Positions 29,996 through 40,322 of a DNA stretch of 46,967 bases are shown here, piece by piece. The position numbers and the translations under genes were made by a program. This stretch comes from Pseudomonas sp. (GTDB lineage: Bacteria > Pseudomonadota > Gammaproteobacteria > Pseudomonadales > Pseudomonadaceae), in contig NZ_JAUYNP010000063.1 in the NCBI RefSeq assembly GCF_030696055.1, positions 1 to 46,967 on the forward strand, read 5' to 3'. The notes under the pieces were generated by a model. It did no database searches. It had not been told where the DNA came from and saw only the letters and a program-made list of their open reading frames with translations. The number at the start of each line of letters is the position of its first letter. The first letter of the stretch is position 1.

Positions 29996-31390
29996 ATGCT
30001 GAAAAAGCTGTTCAAGTCCTTCCGTTCCCCCCTGCGTCGTGGCAAACACTCGCACAGCACTCCCGAAGTGCTGAGCAGCAGCCAGCATCCGATCGAGCGC
30101 CGGGAAATCAGCCGTTACGCCACCAGCGTGGTCGAACGTCTGCAACATGCCGGCTACCAGGCCTACCTGGTCGGCGGTTGCGTGCGCGACCTGCTGCTGG
30201 ATCTCGACCCCAAGGATTTCGACGTCGCCACCAGCGCCACGCCTGAACAGGTTCGCGCCGAGTTCCGCAATGCGCGGGTGATTGGCCGCCGTTTCAAGCT
30301 GGTGCATGTGCACTTCGGCCGCGAAATCATCGAGGTGGCAACCTTCCGCGCCAACCATCCGCAAGGCGATGAGGAAGAAAACAGCAACCTGGCCTCGCGC
30401 AACGAAAGCGGGCGCATCCTGCGCGACAACGTCTACGGCAGCCTGGAAGACGATGCCCAGCGCCGCGACTTCACCATCAATGCGCTGTATTACGACCCGG
30501 GCACCGAACGCATTCTCGATTACGCCAACGGCGTACATGATATTCGCAACCATCTGATCCGCCTGATCGGCGATCCGACCCAGCGTTACCAGGAAGACCC
30601 GGTGCGCATGCTGCGCGCCGTGCGCTTTGCCGCCAAGCTGGACTTCGACATCGAGAAACACAGCGCCGCGCCCATCTACAAACTGGCGCCGATGCTGCGG
30701 GAAATCCCCTCGGCACGCCTGTTCGAGGAAGTGCTCAAGCTGTTCCTCGCCGGTTACGCGCTCTACACCTACGAACTGCTGGTGGATTACGGTCTGTTTG
30801 GCGAGCTGTTCCCGGCCAGCGCCGAAGCCCTGAAGCACAACCCCGACTACACCGACCAATTGATCCGCAATGCCCTGGGCAGTACCGACCTGCGCATCCA
30901 GCAAGGCAAGACGGTGACGCCGGCCTTCTTGTTCGCCGCCCTGCTCTGGCCGGCGCTGCCGGCGCGGGTGCTCAAGCTGCAGGATCGCGGCATGCCGCCG
31001 ATACCGGCCATGCAGGAAGCCGCCCACGAGCTGATCAGCGAGCAATGCCTGCGCATCGCCGTGCCCAAGCGCTTCACCCTGCCAATCCGCGAGATCTGGG
31101 ACATGCAGGAGCGCCTGCCACGCCGTAGCGGCAAGCGCGCCGACACGCTGCTGGAGAACCCGCGCTTCCGCGCCGGCTACGACTTCCTCCTGCTGCGCGA
31201 AAGCGCGGGCGAGCAGACTGGTGGCCTGGGCGACTGGTGGACTGTCTACCAAGACGCCAGCGACAGCGACAGACGCGGCATGATCCGCGACCTCAGCAGC
31301 AAGGACGACGCCCCCGGCGCGCCGCGCAAGCGCAAGCGCAGCAGTAGCAAGCGTAAACGCAACCCCGCCGGCGATGCCGCCAGCGAATAA
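29996..31390 (+). CDS. pcnB: Poly(A) polymerase I
   Basis: MLKKLFKSFRSPLRRGKHSHSTPEVLSSSQHPIERREISRYATSVVERLQHAGYQAYLVGGCVRDLLLDLDPKDFDVATSATPEQV; basic C-terminal tail. Confidence 0.96.
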   Translation: MLKKLFKSFRSPLRRGKHSHSTPEVLSSSQHPIERREISRYATSVVERLQHAGYQAYLVGGCVRDLLLDLDPKDFDVATSATPEQVRAEFRNARVIGRRFKLVHVHFGREIIEVATFRANHPQGDEEENSNLASRNESGRILRDNVYGSLEDDAQRRDFTINALYYDPGTERILDYANGVHDIRNHLIRLIGDPTQRYQEDPVRMLRAVRFAAKLDFDIEKHSAAPIYKLAPMLREIPSARLFEEVLKLFLAGYALYTYELLVDYGLFGELFPASAEALKHNPDYTDQLIRNALGSTDLRIQQGKTVTPAFLFAALLWPALPARVLKLQDRGMPPIPAMQEAAHELISEQCLRIAVPKRFTLPIREIWDMQERLPRRSGKRADTLLENPRFRAGYDFLLLRESAGEQTGGLGDWWTVYQDASDSDRRGMIRDLSSKDDAPGAPRKRKRSSSKRKRNPAGDAASE

Positions 31391-31899
31391 TGGAACGCGT
31401 CTATATCGGCCTGGGCAGCAACCTCGCCAGCCCACTCGAGCAACTGCACAGCGCCCTGGCGGCGCTGGCGGCCATGCCGCAATCCAGCCTGTGCGCCCAC
31501 TCGTCCTTCTACGCCAGTGATCCGCTCGGCCCGGCGGATCAGCCGCGCTACGTCAATGCCGTGGCGGCGCTGGACACCGAACTCAGCCCACTGTGCCTGC
31601 TCGACGCCCTGCAAAACATCGAACTGGAGCAGGGGCGCACGCGCAAGGCCGAACGCTGGGGCCCGCGCACCCTGGATCTGGATATCCTGCTGTTCGGCGA
31701 ACGCCAATTGAATGAGCCGCGCCTGTGCGTGCCGCACTACCATATGCACGCCCGCGCCTTCGTCCTCTACCCGCTGGCGGAAATCGCCCCCGAGCTGAGC
31801 CTGCCGGACGGCCGCGCCCTCGGCGAGCTGCTCGCCGCCTGCCCCTTCGAAGGCCTGGAGCGGCTCACCACATCTGAAACCGTCACGAGCGAAGGTTAG
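31390..31899 (+). CDS. folK: 2-amino-4-hydroxy-6-hydroxymethyldihydropteridine pyrophosphokinase
   Basis: 169 aa VYIGLGSNLASPLEQLHSALAAL...RWGPRTLDLDILLFGE; start overlaps the pcnB stop. Confidence 0.95.
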   Translation: MERVYIGLGSNLASPLEQLHSALAALAAMPQSSLCAHSSFYASDPLGPADQPRYVNAVAALDTELSPLCLLDALQNIELEQGRTRKAERWGPRTLDLDILLFGERQLNEPRLCVPHYHMHARAFVLYPLAEIAPELSLPDGRALGELLAACPFEGLERLTTSETVTSEG

Positions 31900-32113
31900 G
31901 CAAGGCGCAACGCAGCGAAGCGGAGTAACAGCCGCAGGCTGGCCCGAAGGGCGAGCACGGCGAGTCAAAGCAGGCGAAAAAGCGGAGTGTACGTCTGTAC
32001 ATGAGCATTTGACTCGCTTCGCCCTCCCCTTCGGGGCCGCGCTAAAGCGCGTTCAGCTTATCGCTGTGAGCCTGCTTTTAACGCCGCATAACCGAGCGCA
32101 GTAGGTTTCATTG
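31872..32113. mobile_element. MITE-like repeat, copy B (ends diverged)
   Basis: Shares agcggagt-GTACgtctGTAC-atgagcat, gactcgcttcg and gggccgcgctaaagcgcgtt with copy A; residual ends TGAAACC / GGTTTCA. Confidence 0.6.
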
Positions 32114-32277
32114 GCGGTAACGCCAGTAACAGGCCGGTAACACCTGCAATTGACTTCGAGCCCCCCCATCAGGACTATAGGCGTCCCATTGCTCCGCACC
32201 GGTGCAAATCGAGGCCAATGCAGGCCAACCTGAAGCAGCACAACTGCCGACTGAATGCCTGAGCGAGGACAGTTTTC

Positions 32278-33078
32278 ATGCCAGATGTAACCCTGACCAC
32301 CCTGCAAAGCCTCAAGCAGAGCGGCGAGAAGATCGCCATGCTGACCTGCTATGACGCCACCTTCGCCCAGGCCGCCTGCCAGGCCGGTGTCGATGTGCTG
32401 TTGGTTGGCGATTCCCTCGGCATGGTCTTGCAGGGCCATGACAGCACCCTGCCTGTGAGTACCGCCGAGATGGCCTACCACACCGCCTGCGTCAAACGCG
32501 GCAACCAAGGCGCGCTGATCCTGGTCGACCTGCCCTTTATGGCCTATGCCACCAGCGAACAAGCCCTGAACAACAGCGCCGCCCTGATGCAGGCCGGTGC
32601 CCATATGGTCAAGCTGGAAGGCGCGGCCTGGCTGGCCGAGCCGATTCGCCTGCTGGCCGAGCGCGGCGTGCCGGTGTGCGCCCACCTGGGCCTGACCCCA
32701 CAGGCGGTGAACCTGCTTGGCGGTTACAAGGTGCAGGGCCGCCAGGAAGCCCAGGCGCGGCAGATGCGCGCCGACGCCATGGCCCTGGAGCAGGCCGGCG
32801 CGGCCATGCTGTTGCTCGAATGCGTACCCAGCGAACTGGCCGCGGAGATCAGCCAGGCGGTACGCATCCCGGTGATCGGCATAGGTGCCGGTAGCGCCAC
32901 CGACGGCCAGGTGCTGGTGCTGCACGATATGCTCGGCCTGTCCCTAAGCGGCCGCACGCCGAAGTTCGTGAAGAACTTTATGGCCGGCCAGAGCAGCATC
33001 CAGAACGCGCTCAGTGCCTATGTCAAAGCGGTCAAGGATCAGAGCTTCCCAGCAGCCGAACACGGGTTTTCTGCATGA
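32278..33078 (+). CDS. panB: 3-methyl-2-oxobutanoate hydroxymethyltransferase
   Basis: 266 aa [44 protein letters not shown]. Confidence 0.97.
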   Translation: MPDVTLTTLQSLKQSGEKIAMLTCYDATFAQAACQAGVDVLLVGDSLGMVLQGHDSTLPVSTAEMAYHTACVKRGNQGALILVDLPFMAYATSEQALNNSAALMQAGAHMVKLEGAAWLAEPIRLLAERGVPVCAHLGLTPQAVNLLGGYKVQGRQEAQARQMRADAMALEQAGAAMLLLECVPSELAAEISQAVRIPVIGIGAGSATDGQVLVLHDMLGLSLSGRTPKFVKNFMAGQSSIQNALSAYVKAVKDQSFPAAEHGFSA

Positions 33079-33935
33079 ATACAGTTAAAAGCGTGCGCGA
33101 GTTGCGCGCCGCCGTCGCCCAGGCCCGCGCCGAAGGCAAACAGATAGCGTTCGTGCCGACCATGGGCAACCTGCACGCCGGCCACGCCGCGCTGGTGGAG
33201 AAAGCCGCCCAGCGCGCCGACTTCGTGGTCGCCAGCATCTTCGTCAACCCGCTGCAGTTCGGCCCCAGCGAAGACCTCGACAAGTATCCGCGGACCCTGA
33301 TTGCCGACCAGGAAAAGCTGGTCGAAGCCGGCTGCCACCTGCTGTTCACCCCGGATGTCGAGGAGATGTACCCCCACGGCATGGACGGCCAGACCCGGGT
33401 CAGCGTGCCCGGGGTTTCCGAAGGCCTGTGCGGCGCCAGCCGTCCCGGGCATTTCGAGGGCGTCGCCACGGTGGTGAGCAAGCTGTTCAATATGGTCCAG
33501 CCGGACCTGGCGATCTTCGGCCAGAAGGACTTCCAGCAGCTGGCGGTGATCCGCACCCTGGTACGCGACCTGAATATGCCGATCCAGATCATCGGCGAGC
33601 CGACCGTGCGCGCCGAGGATGGCCTGGCGCTGTCCTCGCGCAATGGCTACCTCGACACCGAGCAGCGCGCCAGCGCGCCCGTGCTGTATCGCAGCCTGCA
33701 GCAGCTGGCCGCAGTCATCCAGGCCGGAGAACGCGATTACCCCAAGCTGATCGCCGCGGCCCAGCAGCAACAGCGCGAAGCCGGCTTTAAACCCGACTAT
33801 CTGGAGATCCGCGAGTCGAACAGCCTGCGCCCGGCCACTGCCGAGGACCGCCAACTGGTCATTCTGGTCGCGGCTTTTATCGGCAGCACCCGGCTGATCG
33901 ACAATCTGGCCTTCGACCTGGACACCGCGTCTTAG
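33075..33935 (+). CDS. panC: Pantothenate synthetase
   Basis: 286 aa [21 protein letters not shown]...[10 protein letters not shown]-type motif; ATGA overlap with panB. Confidence 0.97.
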   Translation: MNTVKSVRELRAAVAQARAEGKQIAFVPTMGNLHAGHAALVEKAAQRADFVVASIFVNPLQFGPSEDLDKYPRTLIADQEKLVEAGCHLLFTPDVEEMYPHGMDGQTRVSVPGVSEGLCGASRPGHFEGVATVVSKLFNMVQPDLAIFGQKDFQQLAVIRTLVRDLNMPIQIIGEPTVRAEDGLALSSRNGYLDTEQRASAPVLYRSLQQLAAVIQAGERDYPKLIAAAQQQQREAGFKPDYLEIRESNSLRPATAEDRQLVILVAAFIGSTRLIDNLAFDLDTAS

Positions 33936-34001
33936 CCAGCCGAGGCTATAGGCCCAGCCCTGTGCGGCTTGCCTAGCACCCGCCGCAGGCAGTTACACTC
34001 A

Positions 34002-34025
34002 AGGCCCGGACTGTTCCGGGCCTTT
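34002..34025 (+). terminator. Rho-independent terminator after panBC
   Basis: AGGCCCGGA-ctgt-TCCGGGCCTTTT. Confidence 0.8.
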
Positions 34026-34064
34026 TACCTTCTCACCGTACCCCCGGACAAGGAACACGCTGCA

Positions 34065-35729
34065 ATGGCCTATTACCAGCAACCGCACGCTGTCACTCAG
34101 CTTCCCGCCTGGCAGGCGCTGCGCCAGCACCGCGAGCAGATGAATGACTTCCGCATGCGCGAGGCCTTTGCCGCTGACCCGCAGCGTTTCAACCGTTTCT
34201 CCCTGAGCAACAGCGGCCTGCTGCTGGATTACTCGAAAAACCTGATCAGCGATAAGACCCTGGAGCTGCTGGTGCAACTGGCCGAGCAGGCCAAGCTGGA
34301 TGAGTCGATTCAGGCCCAGCTGCGCGGCGAGCAGGTCAACGCCTCGGAAGGCCGCGCCGCCTTGCACAACGCCCTGCGCAGCCCCATCGGCCGCACCTTG
34401 AAACTGGATGGGGTGGACCTGATCCCCCAGGTGCACCGCGTACTCAATCAGATGACCGAGCTGGTCAGCCGTATCCACAGCGGCCTGTGGCGCGGCTACA
34501 GCGACAAGCCGATCACCGAGGTGGTGAATATCGGTATCGGCGGCTCCTTCCTCGGCCCGCAACTGGTCTCCGAGGCCCTGCGCCCCTTTACCCAGCGCGG
34601 CGTGCGTTGCCATTACCTGGCCAATATCGACGGCAGCGAGTTCCGCGAGCTGACCGCCCGGCTGAACCCTGAGACCACCCTGTTTATCGTCTCCTCGAAG
34701 TCCTTCGGCACCCTGGAAACCCTGAAAAACGCCCTGGCCGCCCGTGACTGGTACCTGGCCCTGGGCGGCCCGGAAGCCGAGCTGCACAAGCACTTTATCG
34801 CGGTGACCAGCAACCCGAGCGCCGCCATCGAGTTCGGCATCAAGGCGGAAAACATCTTCCCCATGTGGGACTGGGTCGGCGGCCGTTATTCGCTGTGGTC
34901 GGCCATCGGCCTGCCGATCGCCCTGGCCATCGGCATTTCCAACTTCAAGGAACTGCTGGCTGGCGCCTATGCCATGGACCAGCACTTCACCCAGGCGCCG
35001 CTGGCCGAGAATATGCCGGTGCTGATGGCCCTGCTGGGCATCTGGTATGGCAACTTCTGGGGCGCCAAGAGCCAGGCGATCCTGCCCTACGACCATTACC
35101 TGCGTAACTTCACCAAGCACTTGCAGCAGCTGGACATGGAGTCCAACGGCAAGTCGGTGCGCCAGGATGGCAGCGCGGTGGACTTCAGCACCGGGCCGGT
35201 GATCTGGGGCGGCGTCGGCTGCAACGGCCAGCACGCCTACCACCAGCTGTTGCACCAGGGCACCCAACTGATCCCAGCCGACTTTATCGTGCCGGTGAAC
35301 AGCTTCAGCCCGCTGGCCGACCACCACCAATGGCTGTTCGCCAACTGCCTGTCGCAAGCCCAGGCGCTGATGCACGGCAAGACCCGCGCCGAGGCCGAGG
35401 CCGAACTGCGCGCCAAGGGCCTGGATGAGGCCGAAGTGCAGCGCCTGGCGCCGCACAAGGAAATCCCCGGCAACCGGCCGAGCAATATCCTCGTGCTGAC
35501 CCGCGTGGCGCCCTATAACCTGGGCGCCCTGGTGGCCCTGTACGAGCACAAGGTGTTCGTGCAGAGCGCCATCTGGGGCATCAACGCCTTCGATCAGTGG
35601 GGCGTGGAGCTGGGCAAGGAACTGGGCCTGGGCGTCTATCAGCGCTTGACCGGCCAGCTCGACACGCCTGCCGGCGATGCCTCGACCGAGGGCCTGATTC
35701 AGCATTTCCGCGAGCGCCATCGCGGGTAA
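34065..35729 (+). CDS. pgi: Glucose-6-phosphate isomerase
   Basis: 554 aa; [35 protein letters not shown]. Confidence 0.97.
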   Translation: MAYYQQPHAVTQLPAWQALRQHREQMNDFRMREAFAADPQRFNRFSLSNSGLLLDYSKNLISDKTLELLVQLAEQAKLDESIQAQLRGEQVNASEGRAALHNALRSPIGRTLKLDGVDLIPQVHRVLNQMTELVSRIHSGLWRGYSDKPITEVVNIGIGGSFLGPQLVSEALRPFTQRGVRCHYLANIDGSEFRELTARLNPETTLFIVSSKSFGTLETLKNALAARDWYLALGGPEAELHKHFIAVTSNPSAAIEFGIKAENIFPMWDWVGGRYSLWSAIGLPIALAIGISNFKELLAGAYAMDQHFTQAPLAENMPVLMALLGIWYGNFWGAKSQAILPYDHYLRNFTKHLQQLDMESNGKSVRQDGSAVDFSTGPVIWGGVGCNGQHAYHQLLHQGTQLIPADFIVPVNSFSPLADHHQWLFANCLSQAQALMHGKTRAEAEAELRAKGLDEAEVQRLAPHKEIPGNRPSNILVLTRVAPYNLGALVALYEHKVFVQSAIWGINAFDQWGVELGKELGLGVYQRLTGQLDTPAGDASTEGLIQHFRERHRG

Positions 35730-35735
35730 GCCGTC

Positions 35736-35806
35736 GTAGGGTGGGTTACGCGGCGCATGTCTACCGTTGTTGCCCTGCAAATCCAGCTCGGCGCCACCCA
35801 CCCTAC
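35736..35806. repeat. GTAG-flanked intergenic palindromic repeat
   Basis: GTAGGGTGGGTtacgcggcgc...gcgccACCCACCCTAC. Confidence 0.65.
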
Positions 35807-35914
35807 AAAAGCTTACGACCCCTACTGCTCCTTGAGCGGCATAGCCCCTTGAACCGAGCACCCGCTTGAGTGCACCCTTGGCGGCATCGCGGAACACAAC
35901 AACAAGGACCCGTC

Positions 35915-37852
35915 ATGTTCGAGATTACCCGCCACCCAGTCGCCGCTGCCGTGCGCCAGCGCGCCCACCTGAACGCCGACGATTACCAACGCCTGTATCG
36001 ACAGTCCGTCGAGCAACCGGAAATCTTCTGGGCCGAGCAGGCGAAGAGCTTTCTCGACTGGTCCAAGCCCTGGACCAGCGTCCAGCAAGGCGATCTGCTC
36101 AGCGGCCAGGGCTCCTGGTTCACCGGCGGGCAACTGAACGTCAGCTACAACTGCATCGACCGCCACCTGGCCCAACGCGGCGAGCAGATCGCCCTGATCT
36201 GGGAAGGCGACAACCCCAGCGAATCCGCCCATATCACCTACAACAAGCTGCACAGCCACGTCAGCCGCCTGGCCAACGTGCTGAAGAGCCGCGGGGTGAA
36301 GAAAGGCGACCGGGTGTGCATCTATATGCCGATGATCCCGGAAGCCGCCTACGCCATGCTCGCCTGCACGCGCATCGGCGCGGTGCATTCGGTGGTGTTC
36401 GGCGGTTTCTCCCCGGACGCCCTGCGCGACCGCATTCTGGATGCCGACTGCCGCACCGTGATCACCGCCGATGAAGGGGTGCGCGGCGGCAAGTACGTGG
36501 CGCTGAAAAACAACGTCGACCAGGCCCTGCAGAGCTGCCCGGCGGTGAGCACAGTGGTGGTGGTCGAGCGCACCCAGGGCGAGATCCACTGGACCCCCGG
36601 CCGCGATATCTGGTACCACCAGGCCCTGAGCGAAGTTTCCAGCGATTGCCCACCGGAGCCGATGGACGCCGAGGACCCGCTGTTTATCCTCTACACCTCA
36701 GGCTCAACCGGCAAGCCCAAGGGCGTGCTGCATAGCACCGGCGGCTATCTGCTGATGGCGGCCATGACCCACAAATACGTGTTCGACTACCACGAAGGCG
36801 ATATCTACTGGTGCACCGCCGACGTCGGCTGGGTCACCGGGCACAGCTATATCGTCTACGGCCCCCTGGCCAACGGCGCCACCAGCCTGATCTTCGAGGG
36901 CGTGCCGAACTACCCGGACGCCTCGCGCTTCTGGCAGGTGATCGACAAGCACCGGGTGAATATCTTCTACACCGCGCCGACCGCATTGCGCGCGCTGATG
37001 CGCGAAGGTGATGGCCCGGTGCAGCAAACCTCGCGCGCCAGCCTGCGCCTGCTCGGCACAGTGGGCGAGCCGATCAACCCCGAGGCCTGGGAGTGGTACT
37101 ACAACGTGGTCGGCGAAAAGCGCTGCCCGATAGTCGACACCTGGTGGCAAACCGAGACCGGCAGCATCATGATCACCCCGCTGCCCGGCGCCACCGACCT
37201 CAAGCCCGGCTCGGCGACCGTCCCCTTCTTCGGCGTGCAGCCGGTGCTGCTGGATGAGCAGGGCAAGGAAATAGAGGGCGCGGGCGCCGGTGTGCTGGCG
37301 ATCAAGGACAGCTGGCCGAGCCAGATCCGCAGCGTCTACGGCGACCACCCGCGGATGATCGACACCTACCTCAAGCCCTACCCCGGCTACTACGTCACCG
37401 GCGACGGCGCGCGCCGCGACGAGGACGGCTACTACTGGATCACCGGGCGGGTGGACGACGTGATCAACGTCTCCGGCCACCGCATCGGCACCGCCGAGGT
37501 GGAAAGCGCCCTGGTGCTGCACGACTCGGTGGCCGAAGCGGCGGTGGTTGGTTACCCCCACGACATCAAGGGTCAGGGCATCTACGCCTTCGTCACCCCG
37601 ATGAACGGCGTGGAGATCAGCGACCAGCTGAAGAAAGATCTGCTGGCCCTGGTCGGCAAGGAGATCGGCGGTTTTGCCCGCCCGGAGTTGCTGCAGTGGG
37701 CACCGGGCCTGCCCAAGACCCGTTCGGGCAAGATCATGCGGCGCATCCTGCGCAAGATCGCCTGCAACGAGCTGGACAACCTCGGCGATATCTCCACCCT
37801 GGCCGACCCCAGCGTGGTGGATAGCCTGATCGAGCAGCGCTTGAACCGCTGA
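35915..37852 (+). CDS. acs: Acetyl-CoA synthetase
   Basis: 645 aa [76 protein letters not shown]. Confidence 0.96.
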   Translation: MFEITRHPVAAAVRQRAHLNADDYQRLYRQSVEQPEIFWAEQAKSFLDWSKPWTSVQQGDLLSGQGSWFTGGQLNVSYNCIDRHLAQRGEQIALIWEGDNPSESAHITYNKLHSHVSRLANVLKSRGVKKGDRVCIYMPMIPEAAYAMLACTRIGAVHSVVFGGFSPDALRDRILDADCRTVITADEGVRGGKYVALKNNVDQALQSCPAVSTVVVVERTQGEIHWTPGRDIWYHQALSEVSSDCPPEPMDAEDPLFILYTSGSTGKPKGVLHSTGGYLLMAAMTHKYVFDYHEGDIYWCTADVGWVTGHSYIVYGPLANGATSLIFEGVPNYPDASRFWQVIDKHRVNIFYTAPTALRALMREGDGPVQQTSRASLRLLGTVGEPINPEAWEWYYNVVGEKRCPIVDTWWQTETGSIMITPLPGATDLKPGSATVPFFGVQPVLLDEQGKEIEGAGAGVLAIKDSWPSQIRSVYGDHPRMIDTYLKPYPGYYVTGDGARRDEDGYYWITGRVDDVINVSGHRIGTAEVESALVLHDSVAEAAVVGYPHDIKGQGIYAFVTPMNGVEISDQLKKDLLALVGKEIGGFARPELLQWAPGLPKTRSGKIMRRILRKIACNELDNLGDISTLADPSVVDSLIEQRLNR

Positions 37853-37861
37853 AAGCCAGGC

Positions 37862-37935
37862 GTAGGGTGGACATGGCATCGCCTTGTCCACCGTCCCCAT
37901 GGCGGACAAGCCGCACAGCGGCATGTCCGCCCTAC
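37862..37935. repeat. GTAG-flanked intergenic palindromic repeat
   Basis: GTAGGGTGGACATG...CATGTCCGCCCTAC with an inner palindrome (gccttgtccaccg...ggcggacaagccgc). Confidence 0.65.
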
Positions 37936-37954
37936 AACTGAGTTTTCTGCTTCC

Positions 37955-38836
37955 ATGGAATTTCTCCGCCGCCGCATCGAAAGCCAGGTGCTCAGCCTCA
38001 GCGGTACCGCCCTCGGCCAGATCGACCTGGAAAACCCCAAGGGCGATCCAGGGCTGTTCGGCCCGGATTCGGTGAGCTGGCAGGTGCACGGCGATTTCAC
38101 CAGCATGCTGATCGGCGGCATCAGCGCCCTGCTGCTGCAAGCCCTGCATCCCCTGGCCCTGGCCGGGGTGTGGGATCACTCGAACTTTCGCGAGGACCTG
38201 CTCGGCCGCCTGCGCCGCACCGGGCAGTTTATTTCCGGCACCACCTACGGCTCGCGCGCCGACGCCGACTGGCTGATCGACAAGGTCAAGCGCATTCACC
38301 TGCACGTCGTCGGCACCGCGCCGGATGGCCGCCCCTATGCCGCCAGCGACCCGGCCCTGCTGACCTGGGTGCATGTGGCCGAGGTGCACAGCTTCCTCCA
38401 GGCCCACCTGCGTTACCGCAACCCGCAGCTGTCCGGCGCCGACCAGGACAGTTACTACGCGGAAATCGCCCTGGTCGCCGAACGCCTGGGCGCCACCCAG
38501 GTGCCGCATTCGCGGGCCGAGGTGGCCGCCTATCTGGCGCAGGTACGCCCCGATCTGCGCTGCGAGGAGCGCTCCCTGGAAATCCTCCGTATCCTGCTCC
38601 ACGCCCCGGCCCCCAGCGCCCTGGCCAGGCCTGCGGCCAAGCTGCTGATGCAGGCCGGTATCGACCTGCTGCCGGACTGGGCGCAAAGCATGCTCGGCCA
38701 GCGCATAAGCCCGCTGCGCAGCCGTCTGCTCCATGCCGGCGTGCACTGCCTGGCCCCGCTATTGCGCTGGGCGGTGCACGGCGGCGCCATTCATCGCGCG
38801 CGCCGGCGCCTGAACCTGCCGCCTAGGGTCTGTTGA
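37955..38836 (+). CDS. Oxygenase MpaB family / DUF2236 protein
   Basis: 293 aa; VSWQVHGDFTSMLIGGISALLLQALHPLALAGVWDHSNF...GRLRRTGQFISGTTYG...VHVAEVHSFLQAHLRY. Confidence 0.85.
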   Translation: MEFLRRRIESQVLSLSGTALGQIDLENPKGDPGLFGPDSVSWQVHGDFTSMLIGGISALLLQALHPLALAGVWDHSNFREDLLGRLRRTGQFISGTTYGSRADADWLIDKVKRIHLHVVGTAPDGRPYAASDPALLTWVHVAEVHSFLQAHLRYRNPQLSGADQDSYYAEIALVAERLGATQVPHSRAEVAAYLAQVRPDLRCEERSLEILRILLHAPAPSALARPAAKLLMQAGIDLLPDWAQSMLGQRISPLRSRLLHAGVHCLAPLLRWAVHGGAIHRARRRLNLPPRVC

Positions 38837-38872
38837 CGTTTCGTCGCGGCCGCGACTGAGGTCAACAGACCC
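38826..38872. repeat. Compact 47-bp double palindrome
   Basis: Outer arms GGGTCTGTTGAC / GTCAACAGACCC (12 bp perfect), inner perfect palindrome GTCGCGGCCGCGAC. Confidence 0.8.
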
Positions 38873-38975
38873 TTGGGCTGACTGGTCGGTTCGCATGCTG
38901 GCCGTTGGCCGAGCCGGTATGCCACCATAGCGGCCTCTCGCGGCCCGCCGCGCCCCTTATGTGAGGATCGCAGTT

Positions 38976-40157
38976 ATGCAAGATGTCGTCATAGTCGCCG
39001 CCACCCGCACCGCCATCGGCAGCTTCCAGGGCTCGCTGGCGAGCATTCCAGCCCCCGAGTTGGGCGCCGCGGTGATCCGCCGCCTGCTGGAACAAACCGG
39101 CCTGGACGGCGCTCAGGTCGACGAAGTGATTCTCGGCCAGGTGCTCACCGCAGGCTCAGGGCAGAACCCGGCGCGTCAGGCCGCGATCCTCGCCGGCCTG
39201 CCCCATGCGGTGCCGGCCCTGACCCTGAACAAGGTCTGCGGCTCGGGCCTCAAAGCCCTGCACCTGGCGGCCCAGGCGATCCGCTGCGGCGACGCCGAGG
39301 TGATCATCGCCGGCGGCATGGAAAACATGAGCCTGGCCCCCTATGTGATGCCCGGCGCGCGCACCGGCCTGCGCATGGGCCACGCCAAGCTGGTCGACAC
39401 CGTGATCCAGGACGGCCTGTGGGACGCCTTCAATGACTACCATATGGGCATCACCGCCGAGAACCTGGTGGACAAGTACGGCATCAGCCGCGAAGCGCAG
39501 GACGCCTTCGCCGCCGCATCCCAGCAGAAGGCCTGCGCCGCCATCGAGTCCGGGCGCTTTGCCGATGAGATCACCCCTATCCTGATTCCCCAGCGCAAGG
39601 GCGAGCCCCTGGCCTTCGCCACCGACGAGCAACCCCGTGCCGGCACCACAGCCGAATCCCTGGGCAAGCTCAAGCCGGCGTTCAAGAAAGACGGCAGCGT
39701 CACCGCCGGCAACGCCTCCAGCCTCAACGACGGCGCCGCCGCGGTGCTGCTGATGAGCGCGGCCAAGGCCCAGGCCCTGGGACTGCCGGTGCTGGCGCGC
39801 ATCGCCGCTTACGCCAATGCCGGCGTCGACCCGGCCATCATGGGCATAGGCCCGGTCAGCGCGACTAAACGCTGCCTGGAAAAGGCTCAGTGGCAACTCG
39901 CCGACCTCGACCTGATCGAGGCTAACGAAGCCTTCGCCGCCCAGGCGCTGGCGGTGGGCCAGGAGCTGGGCTGGGATGCCAGCAAGGTCAACGTCAACGG
40001 CGGCGCCATCGCCCTCGGCCACCCCATCGGCGGCTCCGGTTGCCGAGTGCTGGTGAGCCTGCTGCACGAGATGATCAAGCGCGACGCCAAGAAAGGCCTG
40101 GCCACCCTGTGCATCGGCGGCGGTCAAGGCGTGGCCCTGGCCATCGAGCGCAACTAA
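38976..40157 (+). CDS. Acetyl-CoA C-acetyltransferase (thiolase)
   Basis: [22 protein letters not shown]...[18 protein letters not shown]...[28 protein letters not shown]. Confidence 0.95.
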   Translation: MQDVVIVAATRTAIGSFQGSLASIPAPELGAAVIRRLLEQTGLDGAQVDEVILGQVLTAGSGQNPARQAAILAGLPHAVPALTLNKVCGSGLKALHLAAQAIRCGDAEVIIAGGMENMSLAPYVMPGARTGLRMGHAKLVDTVIQDGLWDAFNDYHMGITAENLVDKYGISREAQDAFAAASQQKACAAIESGRFADEITPILIPQRKGEPLAFATDEQPRAGTTAESLGKLKPAFKKDGSVTAGNASSLNDGAAAVLLMSAAKAQALGLPVLARIAAYANAGVDPAIMGIGPVSATKRCLEKAQWQLADLDLIEANEAFAAQALAVGQELGWDASKVNVNGGAIALGHPIGGSGCRVLVSLLHEMIKRDAKKGLATLCIGGGQGVALAIERN

Positions 40158-40198
40158 TACAACCGCACTAGCCCTGCCCTAGCCTGGCAACTCAGAAC

Positions 40199-40265
40199 GT
40201 AGCCCGGATGCAATCCGGGAGCAGACTTTCAGGGAATAGCGCTCCCCGGATTTTATCCGGGCTAC
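40199..40265. repeat. GTAGCCCGGAT-type intergenic palindrome
   Basis: GTAGCCCGGATgcaATCCGGGAG...CTCCCCGGATtttATCCGGGCTAC. Confidence 0.7.
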
Positions 40266-40269
40266 AAAA

Positions 40270-40302
40270 AATGCCGTCCACTTGGCTTAAGTGAACGGCA
40301 TT
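40270..40302. terminator. Bidirectional terminator-like hairpin between convergent genes
   Basis: AATGCCGTcCACTT-ggctt-AAGTGaACGGCATT. Confidence 0.6.
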
Positions 40303-40322
40303 ACCGCCTAGCCGGGCCCAGG

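Noticed and set aside
29583-30002. 139-aa ORF over crcZ
   Set aside because: Overlaps the CrcZ sRNA and the pcnB start; spurious.
29972-31435. 487-aa antisense ORF opposite pcnB
   Set aside because: Shadow frame; starts in folK and covers pcnB; no domain recognised.
33999-35897. 632-aa antisense ORF opposite pgi
   Set aside because: Shadow ORF of a high-GC coding gene: low-complexity G/Q/V/H-rich translation, no recognisable domain; pgi on the other strand is unambiguous.
36704-38746. 680-aa antisense ORF opposite acs and the DUF2236 gene
   Set aside because: Shadow ORF spanning two well-supported genes on the opposite strand.
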